Of a DNA stretch of 63,980 bases, positions 36,836 through 44,671 are shown piece by piece. The position numbers and the translations under genes were made by a program. The notes beneath the pieces are model-generated. The model had not been told where the DNA came from and searched no databases. It worked only from the letters and a program-made list of their open reading frames with translations. The stretch is from contig CAVVZJ010000028.1 of the NCBI GenBank assembly GCA_963752755.1, forward strand, positions 1-63,980, given 5' to 3'. Source of the stretch: CAVVZJ01 sp963752755. GTDB taxonomy: Bacteria; Planctomycetota; Planctomycetia; Isosphaerales; Isosphaeraceae. Numbering within the stretch: the stretch's first letter is position 1; each line of letters starts with the position of its first letter.

Positions 36836-36859
36836 GATCTTATCCTGAAAGGAGCCCAC

Positions 36860-37036
36860 ATGGATCGTCCCGGAGCTGGTTTGATCGGGTTGGGTGGACT
36901 CCGGAGGCTCGCGCAGGAGTTGGGGGAAGCGACAGGGAGCGGAGCGGGTGATCGTTTTCGGCGGCGTCCGGACCACGGGGGCGAACCCTGGCCATACCCG
37001 AGTCCGATCATCATCCCGGTTGGAGATGGACAATGA
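36860..37036 (+). CDS. 58-residue small protein, translationally coupled to the next gene
   Basis: ATG 36860 has AAGGAG five bases upstream and ends with TGA 37034-37036, overlapping the ATG of the next gene (ATGA). The peptide starts MDRPGAGLIGLGGLRRLAQ and ends in a proline-rich stretch (PWPYPSPIIIPVGDGQ). No family recognised. The strong ribosome-binding site and exact overlap argue that it is translated and either couples or regulates the downstream gene. Confidence 0.5.
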   Translation: MDRPGAGLIGLGGLRRLAQELGEATGSGAGDRFRRRPDHGGEPWPYPSPIIIPVGDGQ

Positions 37037-37299
37037 CCAAGGTGACACTCGCGGGCTGGAGGGAGGGGCGGAACAAGGTCCAGTTGAACCACCTTCTGCG
37101 CCAGCAGGCCGGCTTCACTCTGGGGCAAGCGAAGCGGGCCGTTGACCGGTTGCTCGCTGGCAAGAGCGTGTCGTTCGAACTGCCCGACACCGATTCCGCC
37201 ACGGCCTTCTGCCACTCGGCGCGGACGATCGGTGCGGATTGCTTCGTCGCGGCGGCCGTCGATGAGGACGCCGGAACACCTTCCCTTCGACCTTGTTGA
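37033..37299 (+). CDS. Small protein with ribosomal L7/L12 C-domain-like sequence
   Basis: 88 residues. The segment N-K-V-Q-L-N-H-L-L-R-Q-Q-A-G-F-T-L-G-Q-A followed by K-R-A-V-D resembles the N-K-V-x-V-I-K-x-x-R-x-x-T-G-L-G-L-K-E-A-K signature of the L7/L12 C-terminal domain, followed by a hydrophobic strand and a helix as in that fold. It is not the ribosomal protein itself: it lacks the N-terminal dimerisation domain and is far from any ribosomal operon. L7/L12-like domains are known as protein-recruiting modules. In this operon it may deliver a client to the MoxR/VWA machinery, but that is speculation. Confidence 0.6.
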   Translation: MTKVTLAGWREGRNKVQLNHLLRQQAGFTLGQAKRAVDRLLAGKSVSFELPDTDSATAFCHSARTIGADCFVAAAVDEDAGTPSLRPC

Positions 37300-37327
37300 C
37301 CTTGGACATGAGGGTTCGGGACGTCTC

Positions 37328-39763
37328 GTGACCCACACCAACCAGATCGCCGCCGATGCCGGCCTCGACCCCGACGCCCTCGCCGAACGGGTCGATGCCG
37401 TCCTGCGCAACGCGCCCTACTGGTTCCCCGTCCGCCACCACTCGCCGACCGTCGCCCGCCACCTCCGCGCCGCCTTGCAGGCCCGCAAGCCGAAGGTCGT
37501 CTTCATCGAAGGACCGTCCGAGGCGAACGACCTGATCCGCCACGTCGTCGATCGGAAGACCGAGCCGCCCGTCGCGATCTACTCCTCCTATCGCGACGAC
37601 GACAACGTCCTCGGCCTCAACGGCGTCCTCAGCCCCGCGCCCGACATCCCGGCCCGATTCGCCGTCTGGTATCCGTTGACGGTTTACTCCCCGGAATATG
37701 TGGCCTTGAAGACCGCCGCCTCGATCGGCGCCCAGGCCGTCTTCATCGACCTCCCCCACCACGCCCAGATCCCGCCGCGAAGCGACGGCGAGCGTCCCCC
37801 CAGGCCCTCGCCCTCCGCCTCCGATGAAGACCGACTCATCACCACCAGTTCTTTCTATCAACACCTCGCCGAAGCCGCCGGTTTCAAGTCCTGGCCCGAG
37901 GCGTGGGACACCCTCTTCGAGGACCCCGCCTCCTCCGACCCCGAATCCTACCGCCGCGAGCTGGCCGCCTTCTGCCTCGCCGTTCGCCAGACCGCCGACC
38001 CGGCCACCGAAGCGGCCGAGTCCACCGTCGATCGCGAGCGGCACTTCCTGAAAGTGATCCGCGAAACCCTCGCCGCCCACAGGCTCAAGGCCGCCGACGC
38101 CTTCGTCGTCTGCGGCGGCTTCCACCTCTTCCTCGACCGCGACGACCCCACCCCGCCGCCCACTCCCCCCGCCGGGACGGTTTACACGGCCGTCGTCCCC
38201 TATTCCTACTTCCGCATCTCCGAGATGGCTGGCTACGGCGCCGGCGTCCGCGCCCCCCAGTTCTACCAGACCTGCCACGACCTGACCGCCGCCGGCCGCA
38301 CCCACGACCTCGCGATGGAGCACTCCATCGCCGTCCTCCGCCGTTTGCGACGCGGCGGCGACCCCCACTCCACCGCCGACGCCATCGCCGCCACCCACCA
38401 CGCCCGCATGCTCGCCCGTCTCCGTGGCCGAAACCACGCCACGCTCGACGACATCGAGGACGCCCTCATCACCTGCTGTTGCAAGGGCGACCCCTCCCAG
38501 GAAGGCGACAAGCTCCGCCAGGCCCTCGACGCCGCGGCCATCGGCACGAAGGTCGGCAAGGTCACGCCCGCCCTCGGCCGCTTGCCGATCGTCGATGATT
38601 TCCACGTCCAGGTCGCCGCCCTCGAACTCGCCGACGTGCTCGGCCAGGAGCGTCGCCACGACCTCCGGCTCGACAAGCGAGAGCCACTCGACGCCCGCCG
38701 ATCCGCCTTCCTCCACCGCCTGAGCTTCCTCAAAGTCCCCTTCGCCGCGATGTCCGCCACCGGTGGCGACTTCTCCGGCACGATCTTCCGCGAGCACTGG
38801 GCGCTCAAGTGGGACCCGCGAACCGAGCCCTCCCTGATCGAGCAGAACCTCTACGGCGACACCGTCGAGTCGGCCTCCCTCGCCCGACTCCGCGAGGCGA
38901 TCGCCGAGGCCGGCATGAACGCCGGCCTCACCTGCGAACGTCTCCTGCAAGCCGTGGACATGGACCTCCCTGAGTTGGTCCAGGTCGCCGAGGACGCCGG
39001 CGCCCGCGCGATCGACTCCGACCCCAGCTTCGTCTCGCTCGCCTCGGCCCTCCACAGCCTCAGTCTTCTCGACCGCTACGCCGTCTTCCGCGGCCTTCGC
39101 CGCGACGTGCTCGAAGACCTCCTCACCCGCGCCTATGACCGCGCCTGCTTCGCCCTGCCCGACGCCTCCGCCGTCCCCGATGAGGAACAAAACGCGGTGG
39201 TCGATGCGCTGGTGACGGTGGCCGACCTGGTCCAGCGCACTGGCCCCGGCCACTTCGACCGCGCCCTCTTCGCCGAGGCTGCCCGCCGCGCCGCCGACGA
39301 ATCACCGGCCCCTTTCCTCCGTGGCGCCTTCCTCGGCCTTCTCTGCGAGATCCGCGAATTGCCCGCCGACGCCCTCGCCGCCGAGGTGGCCGGCCTGGCC
39401 CGCGCCGCTCCCGACCAGATGGTCACCGCTGGCGACCTGCTCGACGGCATGCTCGCCGTCTCCCGCACCTCGATCCTCCTCGGCGCCGACGCCCTGGTCG
39501 CCGCCGTGGACGATCTCCTGCAAGCGGCCGACTGGGACCGTTTCCTCTTGATGCTCCCCCGCCTCCGCGCCGCCTTCGAGCGCCTGGCCGAGTCCCAGCG
39601 CGACTCCCTCGCCGCCACCGTCGCCCGCCGTCACGGCCTCGCCTCGGCCGAGGACGTCCGCTCCCTTGCCGGCAGCCTCCTCGCCACCGCCCTCGTCGCC
39701 CGCCTCGACGCCACCGTGGCTGCGGTGCTGCAGGACTGGCCCCCCTTTGATCCCGAAAAATGA
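37328..39763 (+). CDS. DUF5682-family protein
   Basis: 811 residues from GTG 37328; the frame is open upstream, and the start is placed shortly before the conserved beginning. The N-terminal region has VRHHSPTVARHLRAAL (about residue 35), a strand ending VVFIEGPSEAND (about 60), VFIDLPHHAQ, and later AFVVCGGFHLF (about 260). The His-His, Glu-Gly and Gly-x-His spacing resembles the TraB/EreA/ChaN (Tiki-like) superfamily, a possible metal-dependent hydrolase core. The long C-terminal half is helical. DUF5682 genes are known to neighbour MoxR and VWA genes, as here. Its biochemical role is not established. It is intact, unlike the ATPase copy. Confidence 0.82.
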   Translation: MTHTNQIAADAGLDPDALAERVDAVLRNAPYWFPVRHHSPTVARHLRAALQARKPKVVFIEGPSEANDLIRHVVDRKTEPPVAIYSSYRDDDNVLGLNGVLSPAPDIPARFAVWYPLTVYSPEYVALKTAASIGAQAVFIDLPHHAQIPPRSDGERPPRPSPSASDEDRLITTSSFYQHLAEAAGFKSWPEAWDTLFEDPASSDPESYRRELAAFCLAVRQTADPATEAAESTVDRERHFLKVIRETLAAHRLKAADAFVVCGGFHLFLDRDDPTPPPTPPAGTVYTAVVPYSYFRISEMAGYGAGVRAPQFYQTCHDLTAAGRTHDLAMEHSIAVLRRLRRGGDPHSTADAIAATHHARMLARLRGRNHATLDDIEDALITCCCKGDPSQEGDKLRQALDAAAIGTKVGKVTPALGRLPIVDDFHVQVAALELADVLGQERRHDLRLDKREPLDARRSAFLHRLSFLKVPFAAMSATGGDFSGTIFREHWALKWDPRTEPSLIEQNLYGDTVESASLARLREAIAEAGMNAGLTCERLLQAVDMDLPELVQVAEDAGARAIDSDPSFVSLASALHSLSLLDRYAVFRGLRRDVLEDLLTRAYDRACFALPDASAVPDEEQNAVVDALVTVADLVQRTGPGHFDRALFAEAARRAADESPAPFLRGAFLGLLCEIRELPADALAAEVAGLARAAPDQMVTAGDLLDGMLAVSRTSILLGADALVAAVDDLLQAADWDRFLLMLPRLRAAFERLAESQRDSLAATVARRHGLASAEDVRSLAGSLLATALVARLDATVAAVLQDWPPFDPEK

Positions 39764-39777
39764 CATCGCACAATAAT

Positions 39778-39933
39778 AGGAGTGACGCAGTTGGCTCTTT
39801 CGCCCGAGCCTTGGCCGATGCTGGAAGGAGTAGGTCCGACTTCAGTCGGGCCGGAAATCCAGGAAAGCCAGGAATTTCCGGCCCGACTGAAGTCGGACCT
39901 ACTCCGCCCGGTGACGCCCACTGCGTCACTCCT
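39778..39933. repeat. MITE-like palindromic element, copy 1
   Basis: 156 bases with terminal inverted repeats (AGGAGTGACGCAGT at 39778-39791 against ACTGCGTCACTCCT at the other end) and a large inner palindrome (GGTCCGACTTCAGTCGGGCC and its complement). A near-identical copy lies at 61252-61406. It has no coding capacity. It sits between the DUF5682 and VWA genes, where transcription would make a strong hairpin. Confidence 0.8.
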
Positions 39934-40012
39934 AAACAAATGGAAAAACGGTTAATTCTTCATTGGCTGTCGCCCATTCCGCACTCGTTCACCGTCGGGA
40001 GCCTCACCCGCC

Positions 40013-41155
40013 ATGTCCACCGACCCGCACACCCTCGCCCGCTGGCGCCTGGTCCTTGGCAAGGTCGCCGAGGGCCACGGCATCGGCTGCCGCGGCGACG
40101 CCGAGGCCGAACGCATCGAGGGGCTCGTCGGTTTCCTGTTCGAGCCGGGCGACGGGGTCGGCCCGAAGCGGGGCGGCCGATCCTCGTCCGGCCGGTCCGG
40201 CGGCTCCGAGCCGTCGCAGCTCACGGTGCCTGACTGGGTGGACGCCGTCAACGAGCTGTTTCCCCGGCAGGCCAAGGAGGTGATGCAGAAGGAACTGGTC
40301 CGCCGTCGCGGCATCGCCGAGCTGATGGAGAAGCCTGAGTTACTGGAGAAGATCGAGCCCAACCTGGAGCTGGTGAAGACCCTGCTCACCCACCGCGAAT
40401 TGCTGAACCCCAAGACCCGAGTCCTCGCCCGCAAGATCATTGCTCAAGTCGTGCAGGAATTGAAGCGCAAGATGCAGGTCCAGGTCGAGCCGGCGATCAC
40501 CGGCGCCTTGCGAAAGGACCGTCACTCCCCACGCCGGGTCTTCCGCAACCTCGACCTCAAGACGACCCTCCGCCGCAACCTCCGCAACTTTGACCGCGAC
40601 ACTGGCAAGCTTCTCGTCGATCGTCTCTACTTCTACGCGGCCGAGCGCAAGAAGCGGCCCTGGCATGTGATCGTGGTCGTGGACCAGTCGGGCTCGATGC
40701 TCGAAAGTGCCATCTTCTCGGCCGTGATGGCCTCGATCTTCGCCGAGCTGCCGGCGGTTCAGACCTCGCTGGTCCTCTTCGACACTCAGATCGTGGACCT
40801 CTCCGATCGGGTGGGCGAGCCGGTGGACGTCCTGCTCTCGATCCAGCTCGGCGGTGGAACGGACATCACCCAGGCTTTGATGTATGCCAGCGGCCTCGTC
40901 CGCCGTCCCCAGCGCACGATCGTCGTCCTGATCACCGACTTCTTCGAGGGCCGCGACGAACGCGACCTCATTGCCCAGACCCGTCTAATGGCCGACGGCG
41001 GCCTCCGGATGATCGGCCTGGGTGCCCTCGGATACGACGCCCGCCCCGCTTTCAACCGGGCCACCGCCGGCAAGCTCCGGAAGGTCGGCATGGACATCCT
41101 CTCCTGCACGCCGGAGAAGCTCGCCGAGAGCATGGCCCAGATCATCCGTGGCTGA
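40013..41155 (+). CDS. VWA domain protein of the MoxR/DUF5682 locus
   Basis: 380 residues. An N-terminal helical region of about 210 residues precedes a von Willebrand A domain with an intact MIDAS: DQSGS (about 224-228), a Thr in GGGTDITQ, and Asp in VVLITDFFEG. Such proteins are the usual partner and metal-dependent adaptor for MoxR ATPases. The start is ATG 40013. It is separated from DUF5682 by 250 bases that include the MITE at 39778, so transcription may be attenuated or re-initiated here. It is the last gene of the locus in the plus direction. Confidence 0.85.
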   Translation: MSTDPHTLARWRLVLGKVAEGHGIGCRGDAEAERIEGLVGFLFEPGDGVGPKRGGRSSSGRSGGSEPSQLTVPDWVDAVNELFPRQAKEVMQKELVRRRGIAELMEKPELLEKIEPNLELVKTLLTHRELLNPKTRVLARKIIAQVVQELKRKMQVQVEPAITGALRKDRHSPRRVFRNLDLKTTLRRNLRNFDRDTGKLLVDRLYFYAAERKKRPWHVIVVVDQSGSMLESAIFSAVMASIFAELPAVQTSLVLFDTQIVDLSDRVGEPVDVLLSIQLGGGTDITQALMYASGLVRRPQRTIVVLITDFFEGRDERDLIAQTRLMADGGLRMIGLGALGYDARPAFNRATAGKLRKVGMDILSCTPEKLAESMAQIIRG

Positions 41156-41209
41156 ACATCGAGCATCCGGATCCACCATCCCGCTGAGGCTGTCCGATTC
41201 GGCCCCTGC

Positions 41210-41338
41210 TTTGTGGGACACCCCTCCGAGGCGCCGATCCGCCAGATCGCCGTGGCCGGGCCGGGACGCGACCAGCCGACGCTCTTCCTCTCCAACGACT
41301 TGGCGCCCGGGTACTGCGAATCCTGTCCGCTGTCGTGA
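41210..41338 (+). pseudogene. Transposase fragment
   Basis: A short frame reads G-H-P-S-E-A-P-I-R-Q-I-A-V-A-G-P-G-R then DQPTLFLSNDL and stops at 41336-41338. An I-R-Q-x-A-V-x-G-x-G-R-x-x-P-T-L-F-L-(S/T)-N-(D/N) stretch is familiar from transposases common in planctomycetes, just before the last catalytic region. Nothing else of the element remains. Confidence 0.45.
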
Positions 41339-41649
41339 TCCATCCCCGTTCTCTGACTTCCATACGAGGGCCATTTCGCGACCGATCCCCGGCTTACGGC
41401 CTTGTTCGGCTCGTACGACGACGCCCCGCCCTCGCGGACGATCCCCTCGCGGGCTTTGCGAAGTCGGTATGGCCATCCAGCCAACCAAGGGCCCTGTGAT
41501 ACGCAATGGCCTGGATCGGTTGCCATTTCCAGGAGAAGTCGGACCGACTCCGGCTTCCAAAGGTGACGGTTCCCAGCAATTCGGTGTCAGTCGGGTGCTG
41601 ACCGTCCAGCGTCCGCCGCTTCAGAATGCATCGACGCCAGCGACGATGC
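41339..41649. other. Intergenic region with decayed repeat
   Basis: It holds a fragment resembling the MITE core at about 41528-41560 (AGAAGTCGGACCGACT). No gene or terminator was clearly seen. Confidence 0.35.
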
Positions 41650-42978
41650 TCAGGGGACCTCGGGGGCCGTTCGAACCTTCGCGCCCTCGGCGGGGAGGGT
41701 CAGGCAGAGCGTCAGCGCGGCGCTGACCAGGTAGAGCACGGCGAAGATCCACATGACCCCGGCGACTCCGACCGAGGGCAAAAACAGGGCGACGATGCCC
41801 GGACCAGCCCAGACGCTGGCCCCGGCCCCGAGGTTCAGGAGCGACATCGCCGCCCCCTTGTTCTCCGGGGCGAGCGAAGGCATGAGCGCCGAGAGTGGCA
41901 CATACCCTGCGAGCGTCGCGCCGTACAAGACGCCGGCCGCGGCGATCAGCGGGGAGTCCGGACCCAGCAGGTGGGGCGCGTAGTAGAGCAGCAGCGTCGA
42001 CACGGCCGACCCGATGCCCCCGCAATACGCGACCGTCCTCCTCCAACCGATCCGGTCGCCGATGATCCCGAACAGGAGGTTCCAGACGATGTTGCTCAGG
42101 AAGATCAGGCTCAGCAGGCGGAGCCACTGGGGCAGAGTGAACCCGACTGTCTCCGTGAAGTAGACCGGCAGGAACACCAGGAACCCAAATTGAGGGGCGG
42201 TGTTGATCACCCGGACGATACAGCCGACCGCGGTCTTCGGCCGCTTCCAGGCGATCGTCACGCTCAGCAGGAGGGTGGCCAGCGGGTGCTCACCCGGCGG
42301 CACGAGCCGGTGCGTCCCGGTCGGCTCCCGGACCCCGAGCAGCGCGACCAACCCGCCGACGACGACCAGGGCCAGCGAGCACCAGAGCGTGGCGTATTCG
42401 CCGATCCGTGGGACCGTAACACTGGCCAGCAGCGAGCCCAGGGTCGGCAGCCCACCCGTGAACGCGAACCAGAACCAGCCCACGGCGGTCCCGAGCCGCC
42501 CGGTGGGCGTGCCGGCCGTGATCCAGACCAGGAACCCGAAGGCAAATAGCGGATAGCCGAACCCGCGGAGCGCGTACAGCAGCATGACCAGCCGGTCATC
42601 ACCCGACCTCACCCCGAATTGCAGGAACGCTACCTCGAAAACGACCCAGATGACCAGGCCGCCCCACATCACTTGCCTCGGACCCCAGAGGTCGGACAGC
42701 GCGCCCGAGAGCCAGGCCGCCACCGCCGCCGTGACGCCGTACGCGGTGAAGATCATGGCGACCTTCGGCTGGGAGATCCCCAGCGAGGTCAGGTACGGCG
42801 AGAGGAATCCCGACTCGACCCCGTCTCCGATCATGAAGAGGAGGAGCCCGACGTACCCCCAGGCCAGCGGGGGGTTGATGCCGATCCGGTCGACGAACGA
42901 CCCCGGCGAGCCCCGCCCCTTCGACCCGGCGGTCGGACCGGCCTCGAAACCCGGATCAGCATCCTCGACCGTCTTCAT
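41650..42978 (-). CDS. MFS transporter, polyol permease-like
   Basis: Twelve-segment secondary transporter of 442 residues. Features include a G-Y-V-G-L-L-L-F-M-I-G-D-G-V-E-S first helix, the MFS loop-2/3 motif as A-W-L-S-G-A-L-S-D-L-W-G-P-R-Q, and F-G-I-I-G-D-R-I-G-W-R-R in the second half. The G-D-G-x-E-x-x-F-L-S-P-Y opening is typical of the ribitol/arabinitol (RbtT/DalT) permease group. The start is ATG 42978, overlapping the upstream HAD-like gene by four bases and preceded by GGGGAG. With a glycerol-1-phosphate dehydrogenase-like enzyme at the head of the operon, uptake of a sugar alcohol or its breakdown product is a reasonable inference. Confidence 0.85.
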   Translation of the reverse strand: MKTVEDADPGFEAGPTAGSKGRGSPGSFVDRIGINPPLAWGYVGLLLFMIGDGVESGFLSPYLTSLGISQPKVAMIFTAYGVTAAVAAWLSGALSDLWGPRQVMWGGLVIWVVFEVAFLQFGVRSGDDRLVMLLYALRGFGYPLFAFGFLVWITAGTPTGRLGTAVGWFWFAFTGGLPTLGSLLASVTVPRIGEYATLWCSLALVVVGGLVALLGVREPTGTHRLVPPGEHPLATLLLSVTIAWKRPKTAVGCIVRVINTAPQFGFLVFLPVYFTETVGFTLPQWLRLLSLIFLSNIVWNLLFGIIGDRIGWRRTVAYCGGIGSAVSTLLLYYAPHLLGPDSPLIAAAGVLYGATLAGYVPLSALMPSLAPENKGAAMSLLNLGAGASVWAGPGIVALFLPSVGVAGVMWIFAVLYLVSAALTLCLTLPAEGAKVRTAPEVP

Positions 42979-43301
42979 CGGTAGTCTCCCCACCAGACGG
43001 CGCCCCTCGCCGACTCCAGACGTTCGCCCATCTCGTCCACGTCCGCGACGATCAGGTCGGGCGGGGTAGGGAGCGCGGGGGCGTCCTCGACCGTCGCTTC
43101 GCCGTGGAACACCAGCACCGAGCCGACGCCCGCCCTTCGGGCCATCATGACGTCGGTGTCCACCCGGGCGCCCACCAGGACCACCCGGTCCCTCGCCAGG
43201 CCGAACCGCCCGCAGAACAACCGCCTGCCCCGGGAGATCGTGCCGTCCATGTCGAGGGCGACGTGGACGATCGGGGAAAGGTCGCGGGCCGAGCGGCTCA
43301 T
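42975..43301 (-). CDS. Eroded HAD-superfamily phosphatase (internal deletion)
   Basis: 108 residues, less than half the usual NagD-type length. The N-terminal nucleophile motif is intact (HVALDMDGTISRG). Sequence then jumps from R-G-R-R-L-F directly to C-G-R-F-G-L-A-R-D-R-V-V-L-V-G, which normally lies near the C-terminus. The cap domain and core middle are missing. The last acidic motif reads G-A-R-V-D-T-D instead of the expected G-D-R-x-x-T-D, losing an acidic residue. Four-base overlaps on both sides keep the operon coupled, so the remnant may persist only to preserve translation of the MFS gene. Confidence 0.65.
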   Translation of the reverse strand: MSRSARDLSPIVHVALDMDGTISRGRRLFCGRFGLARDRVVLVGARVDTDVMMARRAGVGSVLVFHGEATVEDAPALPTPPDLIVADVDEMGERLESARGAVWWGDYR

Positions 43302-44671
43302 GCCAGCTCCTCCCGCGCCGGCCATACGCCCCGCGGGCCGAACAAGCTGTCGAGCGCCCGGCCCATCAGGCCGAGCCGCACCGCGAAGTCGAGCACCGTG
43401 AACCGCCTCCGGATGGAGTAGGCCTGCTCGTAGGCGACTCGCAGACGATCGGGCGAAATCCCGATCTCCTCCGGCGCGGAGGGGCAACCGGACTCGCGGA
43501 GCATGGCCCGGGCCTCGGCGAACGGGATCAGGTGACGCGTTAGCCGTTCACGGACCCCCGGCCACGCGGCGACAACCCGGCCAATCTGGTCCCGGAGCGC
43601 ATTGCGCGAGAGGTGCTTGGCGCGGACCTCCTCCCGGGCCTTACCGGCCAGCTCCCCGAGGCCGAACAGCACCGCGACCCTCGCCTCCACGTCTTCGAGA
43701 CCCGGCCACGCGTTGACCACCTCCTCGGCGTCCTCCACGAGCACCTCGCGGCGGAGCAGATCATCGTAGAGGGCCAGGGACGCCAGAGTACCGATGCCCA
43801 CCTTGAAGCCGTGGGACGGGGCGACCCCGTGGTGGGTGTGGTGCTGCATGTCCCAGAGGTGACTGAACTGGTGCTCGGCGCCCGAGGCTGGCCGGCTGGT
43901 CCGGACCGCCTGCATGGCGAACCCGCTCATCATCAGACCGTACACCAGCCCCAGGAGGCTTTCGGGCTCGCCCCGGTCAACCCCGCCGGGCGAGCCGACC
44001 CAGGCCCGGAGCCGGCCCTGGACGGTGTCCCAGGCCGCGGCGTCGATCGGCTCCTCGCCCGCGGCGTCGGCCAGGATCCAGTCCGCCCCGGCGACGTTCT
44101 TGGCCAGCAGGTCCGCGTAGCCCGACGCGTTCATCCCCCGGGGGGCACGGGCGATCACGTCGAGGTCGGCCAGCACGGCCCGGGGCGCGGGGCAGTCGAA
44201 CGTTTGCTTCGACCCCTTCGCCGTGATCGACGCCCCGAAGGCCGTGTATCCGTCCATCGACGCCGCGGTCGCGACGACCATGTACGGCCGGTCCAGGCGA
44301 TGGGAGGCGAGCTTGGTCAGGTCGTTGATCGTCCCCGACCCCACGGCCACCGGGACGGCCTCGACCGTTGCCAGGGCCTCCCGGAGTGCCTCGGCGTCTT
44401 CGATTCCAGCATAAACCTCGGGGCCCAGCACGACCGGGGGGACCCGGTCGCGGCCGGCGCGGCGGAACGCCTCCCGGACGTCCCGGCCGGCCGCCTCGAA
44501 GGTCCGCGGGTCGGCCACGATCACGGGGGCTGCGTCGCCGAATTGCGACGAGAAGACGCCGGCCACGTCGTGGCGGGTGCCGGCGCCGACGGCCAGGAAG
44601 TTCGTATCCCTGGCCGCCCGGAGGGCCCGTTCGAGTGATGGCTCGTCTTCGGAGAACGTCATCAGGTTCAT
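43298..44671 (-). CDS. sn-glycerol-1-phosphate dehydrogenase-like protein (EgsA/AraM family)
   Basis: 457-residue iron-type dehydrogenase fold. Motifs: VGAGTRHDV near the N-terminus, VAVGSGTINDLTKLAS (nucleotide-binding GSGT), AASMDGYTAFGASI, FDCPAPRAVLADLDVI, and metal-ligand regions with SGAEHQFSHLWDM and GVAPSHGFKVGIG. The family reduces dihydroxyacetone phosphate to glycerol 1-phosphate. Bacterial members also occur in sugar-alcohol operons, which fits the downstream MFS permease. The start is ATG 44671; a second ATG lies nine bases later. It is the first gene of a coupled three-gene operon. A TATAAT box lies about 170 bases upstream. Confidence 0.82.
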   Translation of the reverse strand: MNLMTFSEDEPSLERALRAARDTNFLAVGAGTRHDVAGVFSSQFGDAAPVIVADPRTFEAAGRDVREAFRRAGRDRVPPVVLGPEVYAGIEDAEALREALATVEAVPVAVGSGTINDLTKLASHRLDRPYMVVATAASMDGYTAFGASITAKGSKQTFDCPAPRAVLADLDVIARAPRGMNASGYADLLAKNVAGADWILADAAGEEPIDAAAWDTVQGRLRAWVGSPGGVDRGEPESLLGLVYGLMMSGFAMQAVRTSRPASGAEHQFSHLWDMQHHTHHGVAPSHGFKVGIGTLASLALYDDLLRREVLVEDAEEVVNAWPGLEDVEARVAVLFGLGELAGKAREEVRAKHLSRNALRDQIGRVVAAWPGVRERLTRHLIPFAEARAMLRESGCPSAPEEIGISPDRLRVAYEQAYSIRRRFTVLDFAVRLGLMGRALDSLFGPRGVWPAREELA

